DNA of 24,255 nt, from positions 1 through 24,255 of the forward strand of contig CBDUXT010000089.1 of the NCBI GenBank assembly GCA_965371245.1. The letters are read 5' to 3'. The notes below the pieces were generated by a model. The model searched no databases. It worked only from the letters and a program-made list of their open reading frames with translations, and was not told the origin of the DNA. Shown here one piece after another: positions 1-6,811 of this stretch (the first letter of the stretch is position 1; every line of letters begins with the position of its first letter). The stretch is from CBDUXT01 sp965371245 (lineage in GTDB: Bacteria; Planctomycetota; Phycisphaerae; UBA1845). A program made the translations under genes and the position numbers.

Positions 1-161
1 ATGGATTCGTGGCAGGGCGGAATGCACGGATCGGCCACTACCCACCCAGCGGCGGCGTCAAACGGGACCGTGTTGCCCTCGAAGCGATATAGCGTGTCGT
101 CGGCGACTGCCCAGGACGCAAGGGCAGCGACACACATGATGGCACGGGTCAGTCTTCGCAT
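1..161 (-). CDS. N-terminal part of a secreted protein, truncated by the left window edge
   Basis: An ATG at 161 opens a frame that runs leftward without a stop to the window edge, giving 53 codons. The predicted N-terminus is a textbook signal peptide: MRRLTR, then a hydrophobic stretch (AIMCVAALASWAVA), with an AVA|DD cleavage site near residue 20. The mature part begins DDTLYRFEGNTVPFD and has a CIPPC cysteine pair about 25 residues later. The frame is too short to assign a family; it looks like the start of an exported structural or carbohydrate-binding-like protein, but that is a guess. A G-rich stretch (gggggc) lies about 7 bases before the ATG and may act as ribosome binding site. The overlapping + strand frame from base 1 has no such organisation and is rejected. 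Confidence 0.6.
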   Translation of the reverse strand, partial: MRRLTRAIMCVAALASWAVADDTLYRFEGNTVPFDAAAGWVVADPCIPPCHES

Positions 162-258
162 GGACGAAGCCCCCGAACCCTGTAGGGTAACTCTATTCCG
201 ATGGTCGCTTTCGTATCGGGCATGGTTGTGTATCCGTGCGGAGCTATCCCGCCTGAGT

Positions 259-285
259 CCGCGCGGGCTAAAGCCCGCGGCTCGG
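259..285 (+). repeat. Hairpin repeat (type B), gcgggc-taaa-gcccgc
   Basis: Perfect 6-bp arms at 263-268 and 273-278 close a taaa loop. The unit ends in cggctcgg, as at 503-530. A partial copy in the opposite orientation is at 21111-21128. There is no T tract, so a simple intrinsic terminator is unlikely. Confidence 0.7.
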
Positions 286-402
286 GATGACGGACACGTC
301 CGTCCCCCACCCTTCGCCAAAAGCGAGGGATGGGGCACCCGTCACGCTCGGCGCTGAGCCCGCGTTCGAAACGTCGTTCTTTCCGAGCCGCGTTTTTCCT
401 TT

Positions 403-482
403 CCGAGCCGCGACCGTGAGGGAGCGGTTTTTCTCGGCGCGACCCACTCGTCTGGTTCCGCTCCCTTACGGTCGCGGCTCGG
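403..482. repeat. Inverted pair of the 25-bp repeat (type A)
   Basis: Bases 403-427 (starting ccgagccgcg, ending gggagcgg) and 458-482 are reverse complements at 24 of 25 positions, separated by 30 bases. The pair could form a long stem-loop. The same 25-mer recurs singly at 6704-6728, 8515-8539, 20127-20151 and 21152-21176, so this is a dispersed family and not a local structure only. The size and paired arrangement recall REP/BIME-type elements; that comparison is inference. Confidence 0.85.
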
Positions 483-502
483 TTAAAAAGGCTCCCCTGG
501 CT

Positions 503-530
503 CCGCGCGGGCTTCAAGCCCGCGGCTCGG
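503..530 (+). repeat. Hairpin repeat (type B), second copy
   Basis: Nearly the same unit as 259-285. It again starts ccgcgcgggct and ends agcccgcggctcgg, with a ttca-like loop in place of taaa. It lies 20 bases after the inverted pair of 25-mers. Confidence 0.7.
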
Positions 531-616
531 TAACAACCAAACGTCTCGCCGTACGTCGATGTCCGTGGCGCTGTGACAACCACACGTCTCTCCGCGCATC
601 GACGTCCGCGGCTCGG
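531..616 (+). repeat. Imperfect 43-bp tandem duplication
   Basis: Bases 531-573 and 574-616 align end to end with a period of 43 (taacaaccaaacgtctc against tgacaaccacacgtctc at the start; tgtccgtggcgctg against cgtccgcggctcgg at the end). Differences are scattered substitutions, suggesting an old duplication. No reading frame is conserved across it. Confidence 0.65.
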
Positions 617-776
617 GACGAGAAGCCGTGCGAGCTGGGCGCTCCATGGCTTCAGCGTATCGGACCGAATTTCGAGCCGGTTCTCACCGCCCGCCACTGC
701 CCTCGTGGGCCAGCCACGTGGAAGACGAGCATCCCCCAGTGCCGTGCGTCACTGACGCCTTGCCACACGCCCAAGA

Positions 777-851
777 CACTGCTCAAGAGCAGTGGTACAC
801 TTCCGATTGCCCAAGAGCAGTGGCACGCTTCCGGTTGCTCAAGAGCAGTGG
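777..851 (+). repeat. Three-copy 28-bp tandem repeat with aagagcagtgg core
   Basis: The core aagagcagtgg starts at 785, 813 and 841, an exact period of 28. The first copy is preceded by cactgctc, making a perfect 8-bp palindrome around aa (777-794). Sequence between cores is similar but not identical (acttccgattgc, gcttccggttgc). Confidence 0.75.
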
Positions 852-943
852 AACACCTTGAGCACTACCACGATGGGAACAGTGCCACCCGGCCCACCAG
901 CGTCCGATCGTCTTCTAGAGTGTACCGTTTTGGGGGGGACGAT

Positions 944-1675
944 TCAATGTGAATCGGCGTGTCGCCTGGGGCGTCGCGGTAGGAAAAAGGGGGCGCCGCC
1001 GGCGAGTAGCAGGATGACCGCGGGCTCTGGTACGACGACGCCGCTGGCACCGCCGTTGTTGGTGAAAACGGCCGGGCCTTGGGTCAGCCCGTAGTCAGCC
1101 AGGTTCGACGTACTTGAGGCGAAGAACTCGCCCTGGAATCGTAACCCCGCCAAGTCATCGCTCGGCAATCCACCCGTGACAGCAGGGCCGAAATCACCGT
1201 CCGGGTCATTGAATAAGGTGCCCGCTGTGGACCCGGTATAGCCGGAGCCGCCGAAGGCAAGCGACCAGTAGATTTCGCCGGCGTCGCTCTCAAAGGTTAG
1301 CCTACCCGCGGCCAGGTAGGACTCCGGGATCGGGTTTTCGAAGAGAAAATCGGCTTCGACGGGGCTGTCGAGGTAGCCGGCAAATCCTTCGGTAGCAATC
1401 AGGACCCGGGCTCCATTGGCCGCACTGCCGACGCCGCCGGTGAAGTCGATCAGCGTCACCGGGTTCTGACCGGATGCATCCCAGGCGCGGAGTCGCTCTT
1501 GCGAAAGGTCGCCGTCACCGAGGCGCATGCGCAATTGAATGGCCTGGGCGGACGTGTCACCGTTGACGCCGCCGATGACCTGCTCGATCTGCATGAGGAA
1601 ACCGGCCGACGCCGGCGACGAAACGGAGGCGATTACGCCCAAGCTGATGAAGGCGGCTGCGCACGACCTGTACAT
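944..1675 (-). CDS. Exported PEP-CTERM anchor protein
   Basis: The protein has 243 residues. The start at 1675 is chosen because gaggggaa sits five bases upstream and a clean signal peptide follows (MYRSCAAAFISLGVIASVSS, cleavage after PASA-24). The frame continues open to 2080, but that extension looks non-coding. The C-terminus has the three parts of an exosortase sorting signal: VPEP at 215-218, a hydrophobic stretch (AVILLLAGGAPFFL), and an arginine-rich tail (PRRPRR). In this family the exosortase (EpsH-type) removes the tail and attaches the protein to the envelope or releases it. The middle region (residues 25-213) is beta-rich and contains a DPDGD stretch; I do not recognise a domain there. 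It is divergent from the NusG gene, and no exosortase gene is in the window. Confidence 0.85.
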   Translation of the reverse strand: MYRSCAAAFISLGVIASVSSPASAGFLMQIEQVIGGVNGDTSAQAIQLRMRLGDGDLSQERLRAWDASGQNPVTLIDFTGGVGSAANGARVLIATEGFAGYLDSPVEADFLFENPIPESYLAAGRLTFESDAGEIYWSLAFGGSGYTGSTAGTLFNDPDGDFGPAVTGGLPSDDLAGLRFQGEFFASSTSNLADYGLTQGPAVFTNNGGASGVVVPEPAVILLLAGGAPFFLPRRPRRHADSH

Positions 1676-2101
1676 TTTGCTTCCCCTCGCGAACCGGGCC
1701 ACGTCACGGATGCGCTGCGTTGACACAGCACAAGACCGCCACGCTCCCGCGTAGAGGATTGTAGGCACGCCGACGACTGGTTTTCCAAAGGGCAGCGCTG
1801 TTTTCGGGCATGTCGCCCCGGGTCCCTCACGACCGATAAGCGCCGTCGGGATTCCCCAGCGCCCGTGGACGGCGGGCGGGAGGGAGTCACAGCGATCGCG
1901 CGGCCGGCGCAGCAGGTTCAAGAGGCGCGCTGAGCCGATAACCCCATCGACCGCCCCATCCGGGCGCTTGAGCTGGACGCGCGGCGACGATACGATCGTC
2001 TCGGCGACCGGACGATTCGGGCCGAACGAGTCCGATCCCCCGACAGCGCTATCCCGGCCTCGTGCGATGGGCGAGGCCATTAGAGTGCCACGAATTGGTC
2101 A
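1676..2101. other. Divergent intergenic region with possible promoters
   Basis: This is 426 bases between the PEP-CTERM gene (-) and the NusG-like gene (+). A - strand TACAAT is at 1758-1763, about 80 bases before the PEP-CTERM start, but I see no good -35 at 16-18 bases. A 7-bp inverted repeat (2056-2062 with 2072-2078, ggcctcg/cgaggcc) lies just before the NusG-like start and could be a leader hairpin. I saw no ops-like element. Open frames covering the region lack coding character. Confidence 0.4.
1681..1688 (-). promoter_or_regulatory. Ribosome binding site deciding the PEP-CTERM start
   Basis: On the - strand this reads gaggggaa, five bases before the ATG at 1675. It supports the short form of the protein over the longer open frame that begins at 2080. 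Confidence 0.7.
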
Positions 2102-2704
2102 ATGGCGGAATCGAACGACATCGTGCGGCCACCCTCCGTGGACATGAACTCATTTTCAGCAACCCGGTCGTCTCGGGCTTCAGACAAAGCGGTGCGCCCG
2201 GTGCCGGTGGACACGTTGGTCGGGCAGTGGTGGGTGCTGCACACGCGAGCTCGAAACGAAAAAGCGCTCACCGGGGAACTCGCCAGGGCGAATATACATT
2301 TCTTCCTGCCGCTTGTGGCGTATCGGCGGACCTACGCCGGGCGCGTGCGCCTGATCACCATGCCGCTCTTTCCCGGCTATGTGTTTCTGTGCGGCCGGCC
2401 GGAGGACCGCCTCGCCGCGCTCCGCACGAACCGGGTCGCCCACGCGTTGGAGGTAGCCGACCAGGATCGGCTCCGAAGCGACCTGCGGCAGATCCAACGT
2501 GTCGTAGAGAGCGACCTACCGGTCGATCTCTACCCTCGCCTCCGAAAGGGAAGTCGCTGTCGGATCGTTCGCGGTCCCCTTGCCGGGCTTGAGGGCATCG
2601 TCTTGAAGCGGCGGGGTCCTTGGCGGGTCTCTCTGAGCGTACAGTTCCTCGGCCAATCGGCCGAAGTCGAAATCGATCCAATGTTGTTGGAAGTCGACGA
2701 GTAG
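2102..2704 (+). CDS. NusG-family specialised elongation factor (RfaH/UpxY-like)
   Basis: The protein has 200 residues. Residues 42-125 match the NusG N-terminal (NGN) domain: WWVLHTRARNEKAL at 43-56, FFLPLVAYRR at 67-76 and LFPGYVFL at 89-96, the usual RNA-polymerase-binding signature. Residues 148-177 form a KOW motif (KGSRCRIVRGPLAGLEGIV). Paralogues of this type load onto polymerase and prevent early termination in long exopolysaccharide operons. The next gene is a polysaccharide export protein, which fits that job. The first 40 residues are a poorly structured extension; the ATG at 2144 (residue 15) is an alternative start, and neither has a strong ribosome binding site. Housekeeping NusG is less likely because the usual secE/ribosomal-protein neighbours are missing. 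Confidence 0.85.
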   Translation: MAESNDIVRPPSVDMNSFSATRSSRASDKAVRPVPVDTLVGQWWVLHTRARNEKALTGELARANIHFFLPLVAYRRTYAGRVRLITMPLFPGYVFLCGRPEDRLAALRTNRVAHALEVADQDRLRSDLRQIQRVVESDLPVDLYPRLRKGSRCRIVRGPLAGLEGIVLKRRGPWRVSLSVQFLGQSAEVEIDPMLLEVDE

Positions 2705-2992
2705 GATCATCCATGCCCGCCCCACCGCCGCGCGCGGGAACGCGTCGGCGTCCGACCGGCTTCAACGCCGTCGCAGGGCCTGCCCGATGGACGCATCGCC
2801 TCGCGAGACAGGCCACTCCCAATCATCCGACAGCCGCCCCGAGGCCGCCGGCAGCGGCTGTCCGACCCCGGTTGGGGCGCATGTCAAGAAATCCTGGACG
2901 CGGCGCGGCGGATGTGTCGAAGTTGGTCCGTGCGGTATCGTTACGTCATCATCGCACCCGTGCCTACGGGCCCATGTGAGGATCAACAGAAG
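2705..2992 (+). other. Spacer between the NusG-like and export genes
   Basis: Open frames cross this 288-base stretch but show no domain, signal or coding bias that I can support. Short GC-rich inverted repeats (for example gccg...cggc around 2850-2870) suggest a leader or untranslated region before the export gene. Confidence 0.4.
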
Positions 2993-4189
2993 ATGGACCA
3001 CGCCGCCAATCTCTCCACGCACGAACGACGCCGGTCTCTGCTCCGCGGGTCTCTCCTCGTGTGCCTCGCGGGGATACTCTCAGCGGGCTGCGCCCCCGAT
3101 TCCCGGATCAGCCTGGCGGACTTCCTCGATCAGCAACGGGCGATGGAAAACGCCGCCTGGGAGCGGCTTCCGCGGGAAGACGAGGTGATCGATCTGAAGA
3201 CCCACCTGGGTCCCTACCTGGTCGGTCCCGGCGATGTCCTTGACATCGATTTGATCGGCGCGGACGGTGTGCAACTCATGCCGGACCTGTTGGTTCGCGT
3301 TGATCGCGACGGGCAAATCGCCCTTCCGGTGATAGGCTCGCTGCACGTCACCGACATGGAACTCGAAGACGTCGAGAAGGTCGTCCGCGGTGCCTACGTA
3401 CCCAACGTCTACCTCGACGCCGTATGCCACGTCGAAGTCAGCTCGATCGAGCCGACGAGTGTAATGGTCATCGGTGCGGTGACCGTCCCTGGGTTGGTTC
3501 AGCTCCGACGCACCGAGCGCAACCTTCTCTTCGCCATCCACGCGGCCGGTGGAGCGTCCGTGACGGCATCCGGCGAGGTGATGCTGCGACGACTCCGCCG
3601 CCCCAGAGAAGAGGTTACGCTCAATCTTCGGGACCCGAATGAGCTACGGGCCGCCCTTTCGCTGGACGCGCTGGAGAATGGCGACATCGTGACGGTTCGC
3701 GCCGCGAAGCCCAACACGATCTTCGTCGGCGGACTGGTCAACCGCCCCGGCCCGCAAGCCTACGCGGCCGGAACTGAGATGAACGTGCTCCAGACGATTG
3801 CCGCCGCGGTTGGGCTGCGAACGGACGTCACACCCAAGGAAGCGACCCTAACGCGGCGCATGCCGGACGGCACCGACGCGCACGTAAAGCTCGACCTTGA
3901 ACGGATTGCCATGGGAGAGGATCCGAACCTCATGCTCGCTGCCGGCGACATCCTCTGGGTGCCGCATACCCTGGAAACGACGATTCAGGAGTTCATTTCC
4001 CGGAACGTCTTCATGCGTGCCGGCGTCTCTCTCAACTACAGCATCTCGGGCTTCGAGAACTTCAACCACGGCGGAAGGTCGCAACAGGGTCTCGGAGGTG
4101 GAACCAATATTCAGAACGCGTTTGATCCGTTCGGAGCGCTGCAGCGCAATGCGGCACTGCAGAACATCTCAGTGCAAACGCAACCGTAG
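2993..4189 (+). CDS. Polysaccharide export lipoprotein (Wza-type, SLBB domains)
   Basis: The start at 2993 gives 398 residues with a lipoprotein signal: RRR, a hydrophobic stretch (LLVCLAGILSAGC) and acylated Cys-33. An upstream ATG at 2912 would place 27 unrelated residues before this signal, so it is rejected. Residues about 74-150 form the polysaccharide export (Poly_export) domain, beginning YLVGPGDVLDID. Two SLBB domains follow: about 157-236 (VMVIGAVTVPGLVQL) and 243-325 (IFVGGLVNRPGPQAY ... LAAGDILWVPHT). Proteins of this class make the outer-membrane or periplasmic channel for capsule or exopolysaccharide. The C-terminal 70 residues are Gly/Asn/Gln-rich and lack the obvious final helix of Wza. 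No Wzc kinase, flippase, polymerase or glycosyltransferase follows, so the pair with the NusG paralogue is orphaned here. Confidence 0.9.
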   Translation: MDHAANLSTHERRRSLLRGSLLVCLAGILSAGCAPDSRISLADFLDQQRAMENAAWERLPREDEVIDLKTHLGPYLVGPGDVLDIDLIGADGVQLMPDLLVRVDRDGQIALPVIGSLHVTDMELEDVEKVVRGAYVPNVYLDAVCHVEVSSIEPTSVMVIGAVTVPGLVQLRRTERNLLFAIHAAGGASVTASGEVMLRRLRRPREEVTLNLRDPNELRAALSLDALENGDIVTVRAAKPNTIFVGGLVNRPGPQAYAAGTEMNVLQTIAAAVGLRTDVTPKEATLTRRMPDGTDAHVKLDLERIAMGEDPNLMLAAGDILWVPHTLETTIQEFISRNVFMRAGVSLNYSISGFENFNHGGRSQQGLGGGTNIQNAFDPFGALQRNAALQNISVQTQP

Positions 4190-4195
4190 GAGCCC

Positions 4196-4217
4196 GCCGC
4201 AAGCGGCTGTTGCTTGC
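4196..4217. terminator. Weak hairpin in the convergent gap after the export gene
   Basis: gccgc-aa-gcggc (4196-4207) overlaps gcaagc...gcttgc (4199-4217), just past the export gene stop and before the end of the opposing CPBP gene. There is no T tract. It is a possible bidirectional terminator only. Confidence 0.3.
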
Positions 4218-4308
4218 TCAGGGCACCGGCTTCCTGCATAAGCATACGAACATCGGTTGTGGAGATAGGCGCTACCGCGCTTCCCGGGTGGTTATTCTCT
4301 GATCGCCG

Positions 4309-5205
4309 TCACTCGCGTGTCACCAGGAACATCACTGCGGCCGCCGTGACAGTCCCGGCGTGTAGCAGATACGGAGCGTGCCAGGAGTTGCAACGATACG
4401 CCAGCGCCGCCAGGAATACCCCACCTGGGAACGCGAGCAAGAACTCTCGGCCGGCCTTGCCCCAGTGAATCAGCCCGAAGAGCGCCCCGGACAGGATAAT
4501 CGCCCCGAGGCAACCGTCGGGGATGCCCAACCAGCGCGTCACGCGAAGGGATCCACTGGTCGATCCGGTCGGCTGGGCCACGCCGAACCATTGAGCGACC
4601 CGTCGCCATCCCGATTGTGCATCCTGAACGACCGTCGCGGGCTCAGGCCAGCACCCATCGATCCTGAACGCCGCGAGCATCACGCCCTCGAAAAAGAAAT
4701 GCTCGCAGAACAAGACCACGACGTAGTAGGTGAGGACCGTTGGCGGACCGGCCTCGAGATACGTGCTGTAGTATGGCGAGAACTCAGGGCTACGAACCAT
4801 CCAAAACACAAACGGTATGGAGAACAGAAAGCTGCCCCCCACGATCCGTAAGAAAAGCCGGTTGGGCCGACGCCAGCCGGTGTCGGCGGGTCGACCTCGG
4901 CCAAGCAACAGACAGCCCACCACGGGTACGAGCAGGGACAGAACTACGTAGAAGGCGCCGCTGCGTAGAAATCGCGACGGCGCGTCAAGCCCCAGCGCCT
5001 CCAGCCCGCGCCCGACGACACGATGAACCCACAACTGCGGATCCCGCCACAGTGTTCGTATCGAAGGATCCAACCACCTCGGCGGATTGACGATCAACCA
5101 GACCACGTAAACAGAGAGGCACGCGCGCACGGCGAGGACGCGAAAGCGAGACGACCGGCGACGTTTCTCTTGCGGCCGCGAGTTGCTGGCGATCGAATCA
5201 ACCAC
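4309..5205 (-). CDS. CPBP-family (Abi/Rce1-like) membrane protein, atypical active-site motifs
   Basis: The protein has 298 residues from a GTG at 5205, which overlaps the last 8 bases of hutI, so translation is probably coupled. Hydrophobic segments lie at about 24-40, 84-101, 118-137, 157-180, 232-247, 257-270 and 279-295. The core resembles CPBP intramembrane glutamic proteases: motif 1 is E168-HFFF-E173-G, motif 2 is F243-GLI-H247, motif 3 is H282-AGTV. The usual motifs are EExxxR, FxxxH and HxxxN/D. The second Glu, the Arg and the final Asn are therefore replaced, and protease activity is uncertain. A poorly conserved insert (about 185-225) separates motifs 1 and 2. Family relatives process prenylated proteins or bacteriocin-type peptides, or act in protein sorting. 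The link to histidine degradation may be chance. Confidence 0.7.
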   Translation of the reverse strand: MVDSIASNSRPQEKRRRSSRFRVLAVRACLSVYVVWLIVNPPRWLDPSIRTLWRDPQLWVHRVVGRGLEALGLDAPSRFLRSGAFYVVLSLLVPVVGCLLLGRGRPADTGWRRPNRLFLRIVGGSFLFSIPFVFWMVRSPEFSPYYSTYLEAGPPTVLTYYVVVLFCEHFFFEGVMLAAFRIDGCWPEPATVVQDAQSGWRRVAQWFGVAQPTGSTSGSLRVTRWLGIPDGCLGAIILSGALFGLIHWGKAGREFLLAFPGGVFLAALAYRCNSWHAPYLLHAGTVTAAAVMFLVTRE

Positions 5206-6433
5206 CCGGAACGACCACCGTTCCGCGCGTCAGCACGGTGCGAACGCAGTTCCGGCCAAGCTCGTACATCCAGCGGGCGTGGTTGGGCACGTCGAGGATC
5301 ACCAGATCCGCCTGCATGCCGACCTTGATGGCGCCCAAGCGATCGTGCCGGTTGATCGCCGCCGCCGCGTTCGCCGTGACCGCCACCAGGGCTTCGGTCG
5401 GCGTCATACGCATCTGCGTACACGCGATCCCCATGACCAACGGCAACGATTCGATCATGGATGAGCCGGGGTTGTAGTCGGTGGCCAGCGCGACCGGCAG
5501 GTCGGCCTCCATGATCCGCCGGGCCGGGGCCTGATCGACGCTGAGAAAGAACGAACAACCGGGTAGCAGCACGGCGACGCAGCCGGCCTGTTTCATCGCG
5601 GCGATGCCGTCGTCGTCGATGGTCTCCAGGTGATCGGCCGAGATCGCCCCCACCGCCCCCGCCAGCCGCGTGGCACCGATCTGCGTGATCTGATCGGCGT
5701 GCAACTTGGGCGCTAGCCCGAACTTCTTTGCCGCCTCAAGGACGCGGCGCGACTGATCCACGTCGAAGGCGGTTTTCTCGCAGAACACGTCGCAGAACTC
5801 GGCCAGTTCCTCATCACGCACGCGTGCCAGAACCGCGTCATCGAGAACCGTATCGAGGTAGGCGTCCGGTCGATCGGCGAACTCTTTCGGGGTGGTGTGG
5901 GCGGCCAGGTAGGTGCCGACGAGTTCCATCGGAACGCAAGATCGCAGCCGCTTGACCGCTTCAAGCATCTTCAGCTCGTCGGCCACGGTCAAACCGTAGC
6001 CGCTCTTAATCTCGACGGTTGTCACTCCGCGACCCAGCATGCGCCGAAGGCGCGGCAGCGCCAGCTCGACCAACTCGTCGCACGTAGCGGCCCGGACGGC
6101 CTCGACCGTTACGCGAATCCCACCGCCGGACCCGGCGATCTCGGCGTACGAGCGTCCCTCAAGCCGTTGCACGAACTCCCGCTCGCGCGTGCCGGCGAAG
6201 ACGGTGTGGGTGTGGCAGTCGATCAGGCCGGGGATCACGCATCCGCCGTCGGCGTCGATCACGCGGCAGCCGGCCGGTGCTTTGAGATCAACCTCTTTGC
6301 CGAACCAGTAGATCCGCTCACCCTCGATCAGCATCGCAGCGCCCAGGATGGTCGCAGCGGAGTTCATCGACCGGCCACCGATCGGACCGGGCGGGACAAC
6401 GACCAACTCCGCGATGTTGCGAATCGAAAGCAT
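5198..6433 (-). CDS. hutI: Imidazolonepropionase
   Basis: The protein has 411 residues, the usual length. It hydrolyses 4-imidazolone-5-propanoate to N-formimidoyl-L-glutamate, the third step of histidine breakdown (EC 3.5.2.7), in the cytoplasm. It is an amidohydrolase with metal ligands H74 and H76 (DCHTHTVFAG), H245 (KLHADQ) and D319 (ATDYNPGS). Other family signatures are EFVQRLEGRSYAEIAGSGGG (87-106), TTVEIKSGYGL (138-148), a conserved AAHTTPKEF (178-185) and ADHLE (266-270). The start at 6433 is preferred because the upstream extension to 6505 is unlike the family. No hutH, hutU or hutG is in the window, so the rest of the pathway must lie elsewhere. It is the first gene of a two-gene unit with the CPBP protein. 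Confidence 0.95.
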   Translation of the reverse strand: MLSIRNIAELVVVPPGPIGGRSMNSAATILGAAMLIEGERIYWFGKEVDLKAPAGCRVIDADGGCVIPGLIDCHTHTVFAGTREREFVQRLEGRSYAEIAGSGGGIRVTVEAVRAATCDELVELALPRLRRMLGRGVTTVEIKSGYGLTVADELKMLEAVKRLRSCVPMELVGTYLAAHTTPKEFADRPDAYLDTVLDDAVLARVRDEELAEFCDVFCEKTAFDVDQSRRVLEAAKKFGLAPKLHADQITQIGATRLAGAVGAISADHLETIDDDGIAAMKQAGCVAVLLPGCSFFLSVDQAPARRIMEADLPVALATDYNPGSSMIESLPLVMGIACTQMRMTPTEALVAVTANAAAAINRHDRLGAIKVGMQADLVILDVPNHARWMYELGRNCVRTVLTRGTVVVPGG

Positions 6434-6811
6434 GCAGGTTCTCACAGTTGCCGGGGCCAACCCGACGGATCCGGGGCACCTCCGCCCAGGCCATACCAGG
6501 TACACAACTGGCGGGATGCACTATGTCATCGGGTCCGGTCGATGTAAACGGCTGCGTTTGCGCGAGCGTCAGAAGCCTTCGGCTTCCGCGCCTCGGGATA
6601 CGTAGTAGGATACGAAAGGCCGACCCGGCCGATAAGTTAGAGGAACGTCGGAGGCTGCTTGTGAGAGCGATTCCTCTTTGGGACGCACCCCGCGGCTGTC
6701 TTTCCGAGCCGCGACCGTGAGGAAGCGGTTGACTCCAAACGATGTCAACCGTCTCCGAAACGGCACCCGAAGCACTGGCGCTGAACACCATAACGGAAAC
6801 CGACCCTGGCC
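6434..6811. other. Divergent intergenic region with repeats
   Basis: This is 378 bases between hutI (-) and the membrane protein gene (+). It holds a perfect 6-bp-arm hairpin, gaagcc-ttc-ggcttc, at 6572-6586 and a type A 25-mer at 6704-6728. I could not identify a convincing promoter on either strand. Open frames here translate the repeats. Confidence 0.5.
6704..6728 (+). repeat. Type A 25-bp repeat, single copy
   Basis: It differs from 403-427 at one position (ggaagcgg in place of gggagcgg). It lies 83 bases before the membrane protein start. Confidence 0.8.

Larger units (their letters stand above)
162..943. repeat. Gene-free block packed with short repeats and hairpins
   Basis: No convincing gene lies between the secreted-protein start and the PEP-CTERM gene. 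Open frames here only translate repeat units. In order: a hairpin element at 259-285; a 25-bp element in inverted orientation at 403-427 and 458-482; a second hairpin element at 503-530; a 43-bp tandem duplication at 531-616; and a 28-bp-period triplicate at 777-851. The rest looks like unique non-coding sequence. Confidence 0.75.

Noticed and set aside
777..851. CRISPR array
   Set aside because: The period of 28 covers the whole unit; there are no unique spacers and no cas genes.
149..952. Overlapping open frames on both strands (182 and 221 codons)
   Set aside because: They translate the 25-mer and hairpin repeats (peptides such as RAATVRER and PHGRGSER), with no signal, domain or ribosome binding site.
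1676..2080. 135-codon N-terminal extension of the PEP-CTERM protein
   Set aside because: A signal peptide and ribosome binding site mark the start at 1675; the extension is Arg/Pro-rich without a domain.
2705..2992. A small gene between the NusG-like and export genes
   Set aside because: Open frames exist but none has a start signal or recognisable composition; treated as leader or spacer.
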